A stretch of 64,000 bases of DNA. Source: Sandarakinorhabdus sp. (GTDB lineage Bacteria > Pseudomonadota > Alphaproteobacteria > Sphingomonadales > Sphingomonadaceae). A model generated the notes under the pieces. It made no database searches. It was not told the origin of the DNA and saw only the letters and a program-made list of their open reading frames with translations. This document shows, one piece after another, positions 34,683-43,339 of the stretch; the stretch's first letter is position 1; each line of letters starts with the position of its first letter. The stretch spans positions 248,001-312,000 of the forward strand of contig JAIMKW010000004.1 in the NCBI GenBank assembly GCA_020692215.1. Direction: 5' to 3'. Made by a program: the position numbers and the translations under genes.

Positions 34683-35933
34683 TCATGCACTCACAGGCAG
34701 GGTCGGCCAGGTTCCGCTGATCTCCCGGCCATCATAAACCGCAATATCCCCAAATTGCAGGAACAGCGCTTCACTTTGGTCAGGGCGCAGGAACACCGTG
34801 TCGCCGGGCCCAAGATCGATGCGGCTGGATCCGGTCAGCAGCTCCTGGTTCGAGCTGCGGCCGAACAGCTTTGAATAAGCAAGGCCCGACGGGGAAACCG
34901 GTTTGGCAAGCCAGTGCCCGCCATGAATGAAGAAGCCGCGCGTGGTGTTGCGATCCCACCAGTGCATCGCACCGGAAAAGGCCTCGATCCCCGGCAGCGT
35001 CTGGTTGTGATCGGCCTTCAGCACCGGGGTGGCGATGAACGCCGCGGGCACAAGGTCTTCAAGATCGGCATAGTCAAAGTCGCCGGGCTTGACGAAGGCC
35101 GATCCGACCGAAACCTCATTCGCCACAGTGGCCTTGCAATGCCGCCGAAAGGTCGGGCTGCCGGCGGCGTTCAGCGTCAATGCCGCAGGATCGAGCCCGG
35201 CATCCCGCAGCACCCCGATTGCCGCCTCGTAAGCGCTTTGGGACTCGGCATAGGCGCTGTCCGGCCTTGGCATCTTGGGAACATGGGGGTCATAGCCCAT
35301 CAGCCCGGCAATGCCGATCCCGTCCGCCCGGGCCGATTCCGCCGCTTGCGCCAGGGCTGCTGCATCGGCAAAACCGCCGCGGCGCAGGCCGATATCGATT
35401 TCGAAATTGACCTGCAGGGCAAGCCCACGGGCCTTGGCCGCCTGCGCATAGGCCGCAAGGCGTTCCGGGGTATCGATCAGCCATTGCACCCGGCCGGCCG
35501 CCTCCGGCCCGGCCTGGTCGGCCACACGCACAAATTCCGCCACCGGCAGCGGCTTGCCCAACAGCATGTCGGCTTGCGGATGAAGCGGCATCAGGTGCAG
35601 CAGCATCTCGCCGCTGAAGATCATCAGCCGTCCGGAACCGGTCCCCGTCATGATGCTGTCCAGCAGCTGCGGCGCCGGCAGGGATTTTGCCACCACCCGC
35701 AGCGGCAGCTTCGCCTGATCCACGCTTGCACGAATGGCGCGGATGTTGGCCTCCAGCCGCTGGCGGTCGATCACCAGCACCGGGCGGAAAATCCCGGCCC
35801 GCTGCAGCGCTGCGGCCAGGGTTCTGAAATAGGGATCATGCATCGCACCCACCTCCGTCGGCCTCAGCCCCCATGCACCGATACCGGCCACAACCAGGGC
35901 TCCGCCGCCGATCAGGGCCGCGCGGCGCTTCAC
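34683..35933 (-). CDS. Exported alanine racemase-fold (DSD1/D-threonine aldolase-like) PLP protein
   Basis: A 416-residue protein with an N-terminal twin-arginine-like signal (K-R-R-A-A-L then a hydrophobic stretch to about residue 22). The body is an alanine-racemase N-terminal TIM barrel of the D-threonine aldolase / D-serine dehydratase type; the PLP lysine is probably in V-A-K-S-L-P-A-P near residue 83. The C-terminal domain lacks the His-x-Cys zinc ligands usual in this family, reading R-P-D-Q-S-E-A there. GTG at 35933 overlaps the oxidase stop. Export of a PLP enzyme and loss of the metal site are both unusual; it may be a membrane-tethered enzyme with altered chemistry. Confidence 0.78.
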   Translation of the reverse strand: MKRRAALIGGGALVVAGIGAWGLRPTEVGAMHDPYFRTLAAALQRAGIFRPVLVIDRQRLEANIRAIRASVDQAKLPLRVVAKSLPAPQLLDSIMTGTGSGRLMIFSGEMLLHLMPLHPQADMLLGKPLPVAEFVRVADQAGPEAAGRVQWLIDTPERLAAYAQAAKARGLALQVNFEIDIGLRRGGFADAAALAQAAESARADGIGIAGLMGYDPHVPKMPRPDSAYAESQSAYEAAIGVLRDAGLDPAALTLNAAGSPTFRRHCKATVANEVSVGSAFVKPGDFDYADLEDLVPAAFIATPVLKADHNQTLPGIEAFSGAMHWWDRNTTRGFFIHGGHWLAKPVSPSGLAYSKLFGRSSNQELLTGSSRIDLGPGDTVFLRPDQSEALFLQFGDIAVYDGREISGTWPTLPVSA

Positions 35934-37327
35934 CCGAAAATCCGCTGCAGATAGGGGTTCATCATGCGCCCGTCAGGGTCAGCCGCGCGGCGGACCGCCG
36001 CGGCCTCTGCGAACATCGGGTAAAGCGGCTTCAGGTCGGCCGCCCCCAGCGCGTGGAGCTTGCCCCAGTGCGGCCGTCCACCGGCTTCCCGCAGCACCGG
36101 CTCGACAAGGCGGGCCATCCACGAATGATCTTCCTTGTACCAGGCATGGACAGCGACCGAACCGCTTTCCCGCCCATAGAATGGCGATAGCCAGGCATCG
36201 TCGGCGGCTATGATCCGCGCCTCGATCGGGAAGAACACGTCGGGGGCATCGCGTTCGATCCGGGCGATGATCTCGCGCAGCGCACCAACCTGCTCGGCGA
36301 TCGGCACATGATATTCCATTTCCTTGAACCGGACCGGCCGTTCGTTGGAAAGCAGTTTCCAGCCCTCGTCGATTGCGATTTCAGCGGGAATATCGGCCAT
36401 CGCCGCCTGCGCCGCCTTGCGGCGAAGCGCCGGGGCAAATTCGAACAGGTCGCGAAGAGCCTTCAGATCCATCAATGTTTCGCTGTCCTGATCGGGGCTG
36501 CGCGGCCGAACCGGCTCGTCGGTTGCATCATGCGTGATCAGCGCCGATTTGCCGGTAAAGGGAAGAACCAGAAACTCGGCATTGCGGTGTCGGCCGGCAA
36601 GCGCGGGCCAGTCGCGCAGCAGCTGATCGGTGTCGACCAGAGTCACGCTCTTGCGCACACGCTGCAGCGCACGGTTCTGCAACGTCACTTCAGAAAGCAC
36701 CCCGAACGCCCCCAGGCCAACCCGGGCGGCGTGGAACAGCTCGGGTCTTTCATCGCGGCTGCAGCGAACAATCGCGCCCGACGGCAGCACCAGCCGAATT
36801 GCGCTGGCCTCGCCGTGCAAAGCCATCAGCCCCTTGCCGGTTCCATGGGTGCCGGTGGCCATTGCGCCGGCCAGGGTCTGCTTGTTGATGTCGGGCAGGT
36901 TCGGCATTTCCTGTCCGATATCCGCGAGCAACGGGCCGAGGGCGGAAAGCCTGGTTCCGGCGCGGATCGTGGCGCTGCTGTTTGCAGCGTCGTGGCTGAC
37001 AAGGCCCTGCAGCCGGTCGATCGACAGCAGGGTGCCGTCTGTCGGGACAAGCGCTGTAAAACTGTGGCCAGACCCGACAGGGCGGATCGGAGAAGTAGCC
37101 GCCGGCAGCAGGTCTGCGAGCTCGGCTTCGCTCGCCGGTGCGGCGCGCCGGGCCGGATAGGCATGCTGGTTGCCGGCCCAGTTCGACCACAAGGCGCGCC
37201 CCTCGGAATCGATCGGTGCCGGCAGCTCAGGCTCGCGGCCAAGCCACCACCGCCGCCCGGCCAGCCCGCCGACACCCATGGCAAGCAGGCCGGCCCCGGC
37301 AAACAACAGCGTGCGCCGGCTTGTCAT
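35930..37327 (-). CDS. Tat-exported FAD-linked D-arabinono-1,4-lactone oxidase family protein
   Basis: A 465-residue flavoprotein of the VAO/ALO family. It begins with a twin-arginine signal (S-R-R-T-L-L-F plus hydrophobic core). The FAD-binding domain has P-V-G-S-G-H-S-F near residue 83, whose histidine is the usual covalent FAD attachment site, and a G-T-H-G-T-G segment near residue 158. The C-terminal ALO domain ends with H-W-G-K-L-H near residue 420. Family members oxidise aldonolactones or polyols (alditol oxidase). With a cytochrome c encoded directly upstream it probably passes electrons to that cytochrome rather than to oxygen. Substrate unknown. Overlaps both neighbours by four bases. 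Confidence 0.87.
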   Translation of the reverse strand: MTSRRTLLFAGAGLLAMGVGGLAGRRWWLGREPELPAPIDSEGRALWSNWAGNQHAYPARRAAPASEAELADLLPAATSPIRPVGSGHSFTALVPTDGTLLSIDRLQGLVSHDAANSSATIRAGTRLSALGPLLADIGQEMPNLPDINKQTLAGAMATGTHGTGKGLMALHGEASAIRLVLPSGAIVRCSRDERPELFHAARVGLGAFGVLSEVTLQNRALQRVRKSVTLVDTDQLLRDWPALAGRHRNAEFLVLPFTGKSALITHDATDEPVRPRSPDQDSETLMDLKALRDLFEFAPALRRKAAQAAMADIPAEIAIDEGWKLLSNERPVRFKEMEYHVPIAEQVGALREIIARIERDAPDVFFPIEARIIAADDAWLSPFYGRESGSVAVHAWYKEDHSWMARLVEPVLREAGGRPHWGKLHALGAADLKPLYPMFAEAAAVRRAADPDGRMMNPYLQRIFG

Positions 37328-37695
37328 TGCTCATCCTCCCGTCCCGCCATGAAGCGGATCAGCGCCTGCAGATCAGCGGGCGTGCATTCGAAACATTGGC
37401 CACCAGCCGGCATCCCCATCTTGCCCTGAATCGCGGCCGCCAGAAGCGCGTCTTCGCCAAGGGCCCAGCGCGCGTCCCACACGCTGCGGTCGCCGGTCAG
37501 CGGCGCCAGGGAATCCGATACGGTGTGGCAGGCCTTGCACGAGCCTGCATACAGCAGGGCCAGCCGCGGGTCCTTGGGGGCAAGCTGCGCGCTTTCATCG
37601 GCTGTTAGCGGCCTGGGTATCGGCGCGCCCGGCCCGCAGGCAGCAAGCGCCAGCAACGGCACGGCCAGCATAAGCAAAACAGGCAACAGCCGCAT
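37324..37695 (-). CDS. Lipoprotein c-type cytochrome
   Basis: A 123-residue protein with a lipoprotein signal ending L-A-L-A-A-C, so it is likely anchored by a lipid at Cys20. One heme site C-K-A-C-H is near residue 53, and the axial methionine is likely in K-M-G-M-P-A-G-G near residue 93. Two further cysteines (Q-C-F-E-C) near residue 101 are atypical and might form a disulfide. It is the first gene of the three-gene operon and likely accepts electrons from the oxidase encoded next. The ATG lies 22 bases from the palindrome at 37718. Confidence 0.88.
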   Translation of the reverse strand: MRLLPVLLMLAVPLLALAACGPGAPIPRPLTADESAQLAPKDPRLALLYAGSCKACHTVSDSLAPLTGDRSVWDARWALGEDALLAAAIQGKMGMPAGGQCFECTPADLQALIRFMAGREDEQ

Positions 37696-37717
37696 GGCTC
37701 CCCTTCCCGAAGATGAA

Positions 37718-37739
37718 AAATATAGCTATCACTATATTT
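37718..37739. promoter_or_regulatory. Palindromic operator, probably TetR-bound
   Basis: AAATATAG and CTATATTT are perfect 8-bp inverted arms (37718-37725, 37732-37739) around a 6-base spacer. The site lies in the 64-base divergent space between the cytochrome c operon and the tetR-type gene, and its A/T content stands out. TetR regulators commonly bind such a site to repress both genes. Confidence 0.72.
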
Positions 37740-37759
37740 GTGTCAAGCAGGAGAGGCGC

Positions 37760-38347
37760 ATGGCCCGCAAACCAACCCAGCAGCGCGCCCTGGCGACCTA
37801 TGAGCGGTTGCTCGATGCGGCAGGCGAAGTTCTGGAAGTGCTGGGCGTGGAGCGGATCAGCACCAATCTTGTCGCGGCCCGGGCCGGGGTAACGCCGCCG
37901 ACGCTTTATCACTATTTCGCCGACAAATATGCCCTGCTCGCAGCCCTTGGCGAGCGCCTGATGCGGGCCCAGAATGCATTGGTTCTGCCGGGCGATGGGC
38001 TGGATGAAGCGGCGATTGCCCAGGTGCTTCTCGATCATGTCGCGGCAACGCGGGAGAGCAGCGGCGGGCCATGGATCATGCGGATGCTGCGTGCAGTGCC
38101 CCAACTGGCGCACGTCCGCCTTGCCTCGCATCGCGCGCTGAGCGCGGTGATTGTCGATGAAATGCAACGCTTCGATCCATCCCGCGAACGGGCCGCGCTG
38201 GAGCACGAGGCGAGGCTGGTGGTCGATATCGGCTATGCGGCGATCGAACTGGTTTTCGATGAGCCGGCGCTTGATGAACGGGCGATCATGGCCTCAGCGG
38301 CCAGAGCCATCCGCGCGCTTCTGATTGCCAAGGCCCCGTTGCCATAG
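37760..38347 (+). CDS. TetR family transcriptional regulator
   Basis: A 195-residue regulator. The N-terminal helix-turn-helix is typical: E-R-L-L-D-A-A-G-E-V-L, V-E-R-I-S-T-N-L-V-A-A-R-A-G-V, T-P-P-T-L-Y-H-Y-F-A-D-K near residue 45. The C-terminal ligand domain is not specific. AGGAGAGG precedes the ATG. It is divergent from the exported cytochrome/oxidase/PLP operon with the palindrome at 37718 between, so self-regulation and repression of that operon are likely. Its 3' end carries a 13-bp tandem duplication. Confidence 0.9.
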   Translation: MARKPTQQRALATYERLLDAAGEVLEVLGVERISTNLVAARAGVTPPTLYHYFADKYALLAALGERLMRAQNALVLPGDGLDEAAIAQVLLDHVAATRESSGGPWIMRMLRAVPQLAHVRLASHRALSAVIVDEMQRFDPSRERAALEHEARLVVDIGYAAIELVFDEPALDERAIMASAARAIRALLIAKAPLP

Positions 38348-38360
38348 CCCGTTGCCATAG
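38335..38360 (+). repeat. 13-bp tandem duplication at the tetR stop codon
   Basis: CCCGTTGCCATAG occurs twice in direct succession (38335-38347 and 38348-38360). The first copy contains the tetR-type gene stop codon TAG; the second copy carries a redundant TAG in the same frame offset. It looks like a recent slippage event with no effect on the protein. Confidence 0.8.
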
Positions 38361-38459
38361 CCTGTGCGCATGGGGTCGCCGCATCTTGGAAATCGTCGCC
38401 CGCTTCCCGAGCGTGCTAGTCCCAATGCCACCATAGTCTGGCCTGAAGAAGAGAATCTC

Positions 38460-39527
38460 ATGATAGTGGAGCCATACCTGCTGTATCTGGGTGAGGCGAC
38501 GGATCCCATCTCGATCAAGACTGCGCGCGGCGTTGCACAGTGGCGCCCCGGCAGCGTGGTCGGGCAGCGACGCCTGCCCGGGTGCACGGTCGATCTGGAT
38601 GTGCCGGATCTTGGCTACAGCGAAGCGGTCACAGCAGGCGCCCGCACCATGATCATCGGCGATGCCAATGCCGGGGGTGTCCTGCGCAACAGCGCGCATG
38701 CGGAAATCATTGCGGCGCTTGAAGCGGGCCTGGATGTCGCCTCGGGGCTTCACCAGAGGCTGCGCGATGTCGCCGAGATACGGGAAACGGCTCAAAGGCT
38801 GGGCCGCACGCTCCACGATGTCAGGGAGCCGCCGTCGGATCTCGATGTCGGCAAGGGCTTCCCGCGCCCGGGGCGGCGCCTGTTGACAGTCGGCACAGAT
38901 TGTTCGGTCGGCAAGATGTACACGACATTGGCCCTTGAACGGGAAATGCGTGCGCGGGGGATCGGTGCCAATTTCCGGGCCACCGGGCAGACAGGGATCC
39001 TGATTGCCGGCTCCGGCATAGCCGTTGATGCCGTGGTTTCCGATTTCATCTCGGGCGCTGCCGAACGCATCACCCCGGCCCGAACCGATACGGCGTGGGA
39101 TCTCGTCGAAGGCCAGGGGTCGCTGTTCCATCCATCTTATGCGGGTGTCTCCCTTGGCTTGCTGCACGGGGCCCAGCCCAGCGCGCTTGTGCTGTGCCAT
39201 GAAGCCGGGCGTCCGCACATGCGCGGGCTGCCGGGCCGTGCGATGCCCGACCTTGCCGAATGTCTTGCCACCAATCTTGCAGCAGCCCGCATCACGTCGG
39301 CTGATCCGATTTTTGTGGGGGTCAGCGTCAACACATCCAATCTTCCCCCGCACGAACGCGCCACCTACTGCAGCAAGGTGACAGACGCGCTCGGCCTGCC
39401 ATGTCAGGACCCACTGATCGATGGCGTCGATCTTATCGTAGACAGGCTCGTTTCATGCTTCGAACGCTCTCAATCCGCCCCGAACGCCTCCCGCTCCGGG
39501 AACCATTCCGCATCTCGCGTGGCGTAA
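38460..39527 (+). CDS. dgcN: DgcN-type D-glutamate N-acetyltransferase (DUF1611)
   Basis: A 355-residue DUF1611 protein. An N-terminal Rossmann-like domain (residues 1-135) precedes a P-loop domain with G-T-D-C-S-V-G-K-M near residue 147 and the family block F-R-A-T-G-Q-T-G-I. In marine proteobacteria the homologue DgcN acetylates D-glutamate, and its partner DgcA racemises N-acetyl-D-glutamate; dgcA is encoded directly downstream here, which strongly supports the assignment. The ATG at 38460 follows GAAGAAGAG; a longer upstream frame was rejected. The last 24 codons overlap dgcA by 73 bases and probably form an unstructured tail. Cytoplasmic. Confidence 0.85.
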   Translation: MIVEPYLLYLGEATDPISIKTARGVAQWRPGSVVGQRRLPGCTVDLDVPDLGYSEAVTAGARTMIIGDANAGGVLRNSAHAEIIAALEAGLDVASGLHQRLRDVAEIRETAQRLGRTLHDVREPPSDLDVGKGFPRPGRRLLTVGTDCSVGKMYTTLALEREMRARGIGANFRATGQTGILIAGSGIAVDAVVSDFISGAAERITPARTDTAWDLVEGQGSLFHPSYAGVSLGLLHGAQPSALVLCHEAGRPHMRGLPGRAMPDLAECLATNLAAARITSADPIFVGVSVNTSNLPPHERATYCSKVTDALGLPCQDPLIDGVDLIVDRLVSCFERSQSAPNASRSGNHSASRVA

Positions 39528-40471
39528 AGACCGCGACCGATGTCGTCGTTGTCGAACTGGGCGAGGGCGAATTGGTCGGCCGTGGCGAATGCGTGCCCTA
39601 TCCCCGCTATGGCGAAAGCACCGACAGTGTCGTGCAGCAGATTGCCGAACTTGGGCCGCGCCTGAAGGCGGGGGATGATCCCCGCGCCCTCGCCGCAACC
39701 TTGCCGCCGGGCGCTGCGCGCAACGCGCTGGATTGTGCAGCGTGGGATCTGGCTGCACAGCGCAAGGGCATATCGGTTGCCGATCAGATCGGCCGGGTCG
39801 TTCAGCCTGTCACAACCGCGGTAACGATCAGCCTTGATGGCATTGATGCGATGCATGCGGCCGCAATGGCTGTCGCCGGATCGAAGCTGATCAAGATCAA
39901 GCTGAGCCCGGAAGAGCCTGCAGCGCGTCTTGCCGCTGTCATGGCCGGCGCACCGAATTCGCGCTACATCATCGACCCGAATGAAAGCTGGACGATTGCC
40001 ATCCTGGAAACGATGGCGCCCATGCTTGCCGACAAGCGGATTGCGCTGGTCGAACAGCCGCTGCCGGCCGACGACGATGATAGTTTGCGCGGGCTGGATT
40101 ATCCCGCACCGCTCTGCGCCGACGAATCCATCCATGATCGGGAAACGCTCGGCGCCGTTCTGGGCAAATACGATATGATCAACATCAAGCTGGACAAGAC
40201 CGGCGGGTTGACCGAGGCGCTGGCTCTGCAGGCTGCGGCGCGCAGTGCGGGTCTGGGCGTGATGAACGGGTGCATGATCTGCAGCTCCCTTTCGATCGCG
40301 CCGGCCTTGCTGATCGCCTGCAAGAGCGACATCGTGGACCTTGATGGCCCGTGGTGGCTGGCAACGGATCGCCCCGGCGGATGCCGGATCGAAGGCGGAG
40401 AGCTGTTGCCGCCGGCACCGGGTTTCTGGGGTGATGCCATGGCGTCGCATTGGTGGGAGCAAAGGCAATGA
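39455..40471 (+). CDS. dgcA: DgcA-type N-acetyl-D-glutamate racemase (enolase superfamily)
   Basis: A 338-residue enolase-superfamily enzyme of the muconate-lactonising/dipeptide-epimerase subgroup. All catalytic residues are present: Lys147-x-Lys149, metal ligands Asp174, Glu200 and Asp223, and Lys245 in N-I-K-L-D-K-T-G-G. DgcA inverts the alpha carbon of N-acetylated glutamate. Dipeptide (L-Ala-D/L-Glu) epimerase is the main alternative, but the adjoining dgcN favours DgcA. The start at 39455 fits the family N-terminus (R-T-L-S-I-R, R-E-P-F-R-I-S-R-G) and forces a 73-base overlap with dgcN. The stop overlaps the deacylase start (ATGA). Confidence 0.87.
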   Translation: MLRTLSIRPERLPLREPFRISRGVKTATDVVVVELGEGELVGRGECVPYPRYGESTDSVVQQIAELGPRLKAGDDPRALAATLPPGAARNALDCAAWDLAAQRKGISVADQIGRVVQPVTTAVTISLDGIDAMHAAAMAVAGSKLIKIKLSPEEPAARLAAVMAGAPNSRYIIDPNESWTIAILETMAPMLADKRIALVEQPLPADDDDSLRGLDYPAPLCADESIHDRETLGAVLGKYDMINIKLDKTGGLTEALALQAAARSAGLGVMNGCMICSSLSIAPALLIACKSDIVDLDGPWWLATDRPGGCRIEGGELLPPAPGFWGDAMASHWWEQRQ

Positions 40472-42051
40472 AGGTGCGGATAGTGGCCATGCTGCTGGGG
40501 GCTGGCGCTGCAGCGGCACCCGCCATGGCGCAGGACGCGATGATGGACGTGCTGATAACCGGCGGCACCGTCTATGTCGGCGATCTTCAGCCCGGCCGTG
40601 TTGCCGATGTCGGCTTGCGCGGCGATCGTATCGCTTTTGTCGGCGATGCCCGCAAATCCGGCGTCCGCGCCGTGCAGACGATCGATGCGCGGGGCCTCAT
40701 CGTCTCGCCCGGCCTCATCGATGTGCACACGCACTCGGGCAATGATCTGGCCAATGCCGATCCTGCCGTGCGCATGGTGCCCAACCACACGCTGCAAGGC
40801 GTATCGACCGTCTTCATCGGCAATGATGGCGATGGCGCGCCCGAAGTCGGCGCTTTCGCCAGGCGGTATCGCGCCAGTCCTGGTGCCGTGAATGTGGCCC
40901 AGTTCGTCGGCTTCGGCGCGGTGCGAAAGGCCGTCGTCGGCGATGGCGCCCGCGCCCCGAGCGACTCCGAGCTGGTCACCATGCGCAATCTGGTGGCAAA
41001 GGGCATGTGCGCTGGCGCATTCGGCTTCTCGGCCGGGCTCTATTATGCGCCGCAAAGCTTTGCCAAAACCGATGAGGTTGTCGCCCTCGCGCGCGAGGCT
41101 GCCGTTCGCGGCGGGCTTTATGATACCCATCTGCGCGATGAAAGCTCGGACAACATCGGCCTGCTCGCCGCAGTCGAGGAAGCGCTGACGATCGGCCGTG
41201 CGGCAGGGCTGCCTGTCCATCTGGCGCACATCAAGGCGCAGGGCGTGGATGTTCACGGCAAGAGCGGTGATGTGATCGCAATGGTGGAGCGCGCGCAAAA
41301 AGCGGGCCAGAAGGTGACTGCCGATCAATATACCTGGCTGGCCTCGGGCACGCGCCTCACCAATGCGCTGGTGCCCCGCTGGGCGATGGACGGCGGCAAG
41401 GACGCAATGGCCGGGCGGCTGGCCGACCCGGCGCTGCAGTCGCGGCTTGATGCTGCAATGGTCGACAATCTGCGCCGCCGCGGCGGCCCCGATTCCATCC
41501 TGCTCACCAGCGGCCCCTATCGAGGGAAGACGCTCACCATGCTGGGCCGGGAATGGAACGTTACGCCGCTCGCGGCGGCGCTCCGGGTAATCCGCGAGGA
41601 GGGCGACGCCAGGATCGCCTCGTTCAACATGACCCGCGAAGATCAGGAAAATTTTGCGCGCCAGCCCTGGGTGGTGTCCAGTTCCGATGCATCGGAAGGC
41701 CATCCCCGCAAATATGGCAGCATGCCGATCCGCTGGCGCCTGCTGGTCCGCGAGCGCGCCGTGCTGACGCCGGAGCAGTTCATCCACCGCAGCAGCGGCC
41801 TCACAGCCGACATCTACGGCATCGCCGATCGCGGCTATCTGCGGCCTGGCGCCTTTGCCGATGTGCTGGTTTTCGATCCCGCGCAGTTTCGGGAGCAGGC
41901 GGATTACAGCCAGCCGCGCGCGCTCTCGCAGGGTGTTCGCACGCTGTTCGTGAATGGCGTCCCGGTGGTCGCGGATGGCAAGCCGACCGGCGATGTTGGC
42001 GGGCGACCGCTGCTGAAGGGATTGCCCAGGGAAGCCCCATGCCCGGCATGA
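40468..42051 (+). CDS. Exported N-acyl-D-amino-acid deacylase family amidohydrolase
   Basis: A 527-residue amidohydrolase of the D-aminoacylase type. A signal peptide with cleavage after A-M-A-Q (about residue 22) implies a periplasmic enzyme. Metal-binding H-T-H-S-G lies near residue 88, with L-A-H-I-K-A near residue 255 and the C-terminal G-A-F-A-D-V-L-V-F-D. The usual D-aminoacylase removes N-acyl groups from D-amino acids. In this cluster it could free D-glutamate or similar from acylated precursors outside the cytoplasm, before uptake by the symporter encoded next. It does not fit the later N-acetyl-L-glutamate deacetylation step, which would be cytoplasmic. ATG at 40468 overlaps the dgcA stop. 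Confidence 0.87.
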   Translation: MKVRIVAMLLGAGAAAAPAMAQDAMMDVLITGGTVYVGDLQPGRVADVGLRGDRIAFVGDARKSGVRAVQTIDARGLIVSPGLIDVHTHSGNDLANADPAVRMVPNHTLQGVSTVFIGNDGDGAPEVGAFARRYRASPGAVNVAQFVGFGAVRKAVVGDGARAPSDSELVTMRNLVAKGMCAGAFGFSAGLYYAPQSFAKTDEVVALAREAAVRGGLYDTHLRDESSDNIGLLAAVEEALTIGRAAGLPVHLAHIKAQGVDVHGKSGDVIAMVERAQKAGQKVTADQYTWLASGTRLTNALVPRWAMDGGKDAMAGRLADPALQSRLDAAMVDNLRRRGGPDSILLTSGPYRGKTLTMLGREWNVTPLAAALRVIREEGDARIASFNMTREDQENFARQPWVVSSSDASEGHPRKYGSMPIRWRLLVRERAVLTPEQFIHRSSGLTADIYGIADRGYLRPGAFADVLVFDPAQFREQADYSQPRALSQGVRTLFVNGVPVVADGKPTGDVGGRPLLKGLPREAPCPA

Positions 42052-43319
42052 ACGGGGTTGATCAGCAGTCCGCAGGCCGGCCTTCGCGGTTTCGTCTAAA
42101 ACTGTGGCACCGTGTGCTGCTGGGGCTCGTGCTTGGTGTCATCGCGGGGCAGCTGCTCGGCGCGGATGCCGTCAAGCTGCAGTGGATCGGCGATCTGTTC
42201 ATCCGCCTCATCCGGATGCTGGTGGCACCGCTCATTTTCGTGACCATCAGTTCGGGCATCATCGCGCTGGGTGATCCCAAGACGGTCGGCACGCTGGGCG
42301 GAAAGACCTTTGCATTCTATCTGTGCAACCTTGCAGCGGCTGCTGCGGTAGGCCTTGCTCTCGCAACCCTGTTGCAGCCAGGCGTGGGCGCAGCGCTGGG
42401 CGATGCTGTCACGAAGGATCTCACCATTGCGCGCACGCCAATGGAGATGCTGGTCGGAATCGTCCCCATCAATCCGATCAAGGCCCTGGCGGAAGGCGAT
42501 ACGCTGGCGATCATCTTCTTTGCGGCATTCTTCGGTGTCGGCGTGCTGCTGTGCGGCGAACCGGCCAGACCCGTCGCCGATCTGCTGACCGCATCGACAG
42601 CCGTGTTCCTGCGGCTGGTCGGGCTGATCATGGAAGTTGCGCCGATCGGTGTGTTTGCGCTGATCGCCGTTGTCGTCGGCACCACCGGCGCTGATGCCTT
42701 TGTGCACGTGTTCAAGCTGGCGCTGTGTGTTGCCCTCGGGTCGGCGATCGTTACCATTTTCATCCACGGCGGCACGATCCGCTTTCTTGCCTGGCTTCCG
42801 GTGCTGCCCTTCTTCCGCGGATCCATCGATGCGATGATGATCGGCCTGTCCACTGCGTCCAGTTCGGCTTCCCTCCCCGTTGCGCTGCGGGTCGCCGACG
42901 AGAATCTGGGCGTGGACAAGGCAGTCGCCTCCACCGTGCTGCCGATTGGTGCCACGATCGGCATGGATGGCACCGGCATGTATATGGCGATGCTCACGGT
43001 GTTCGCGGCACAAGCGTTCGGTGTTCAACTCGGCCTGTTCGAACTCGGGCTTCTGGTGGCCGCAACAGCCGTGCTGGCAATGGGTGCAGCACCCGTGCCA
43101 TCGGGCTCGCTGTTCGTCCTGCCGGCGCTCACCGGGCTTGTCGGCATCGATGCAGCCCAGACCGCCCTCATCGTCGGCTTCATTCTGCCGTTCGACCGGC
43201 CGCTCGACATGATGCGCACGGTGCCCAACGTCACAAGCGATCTCACCGTGGCAACAACCTTGTCGCGATGGAACAAGTCACTCGATCTCGAACGATATCT
43301 CGGTGCATCGCGCACCTGA
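42039..43319 (+). CDS. Dicarboxylate/amino acid:cation symporter (GltP/DctA family)
   Basis: A 426-residue inner-membrane carrier. The serine-rich hairpin reads S-T-A-S-S-S-A-S-L-P near residue 270, the cation motif is G-A-T-I-G-M-D-G-T-G, and the final helix has L-D-M-M-R-T-V-P-N-V-T. In Gltph numbering this keeps Asp394, Arg397, Thr398 and Asn401; Arg397 confers acidic amino acid specificity. The usual N-M-D-G-T Asn is Gly here (G-M-D-G-T), a change near a sodium site. It probably imports glutamate or aspartate, including D forms. The start at 42039 has AGGGA upstream and overlaps the deacylase by 13 bases. Confidence 0.92.
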   Translation: MPGMNGVDQQSAGRPSRFRLKLWHRVLLGLVLGVIAGQLLGADAVKLQWIGDLFIRLIRMLVAPLIFVTISSGIIALGDPKTVGTLGGKTFAFYLCNLAAAAAVGLALATLLQPGVGAALGDAVTKDLTIARTPMEMLVGIVPINPIKALAEGDTLAIIFFAAFFGVGVLLCGEPARPVADLLTASTAVFLRLVGLIMEVAPIGVFALIAVVVGTTGADAFVHVFKLALCVALGSAIVTIFIHGGTIRFLAWLPVLPFFRGSIDAMMIGLSTASSSASLPVALRVADENLGVDKAVASTVLPIGATIGMDGTGMYMAMLTVFAAQAFGVQLGLFELGLLVAATAVLAMGAAPVPSGSLFVLPALTGLVGIDAAQTALIVGFILPFDRPLDMMRTVPNVTSDLTVATTLSRWNKSLDLERYLGASRT

Positions 43320-43339
43320 ACTGGGAGAAAGCCTTCACC

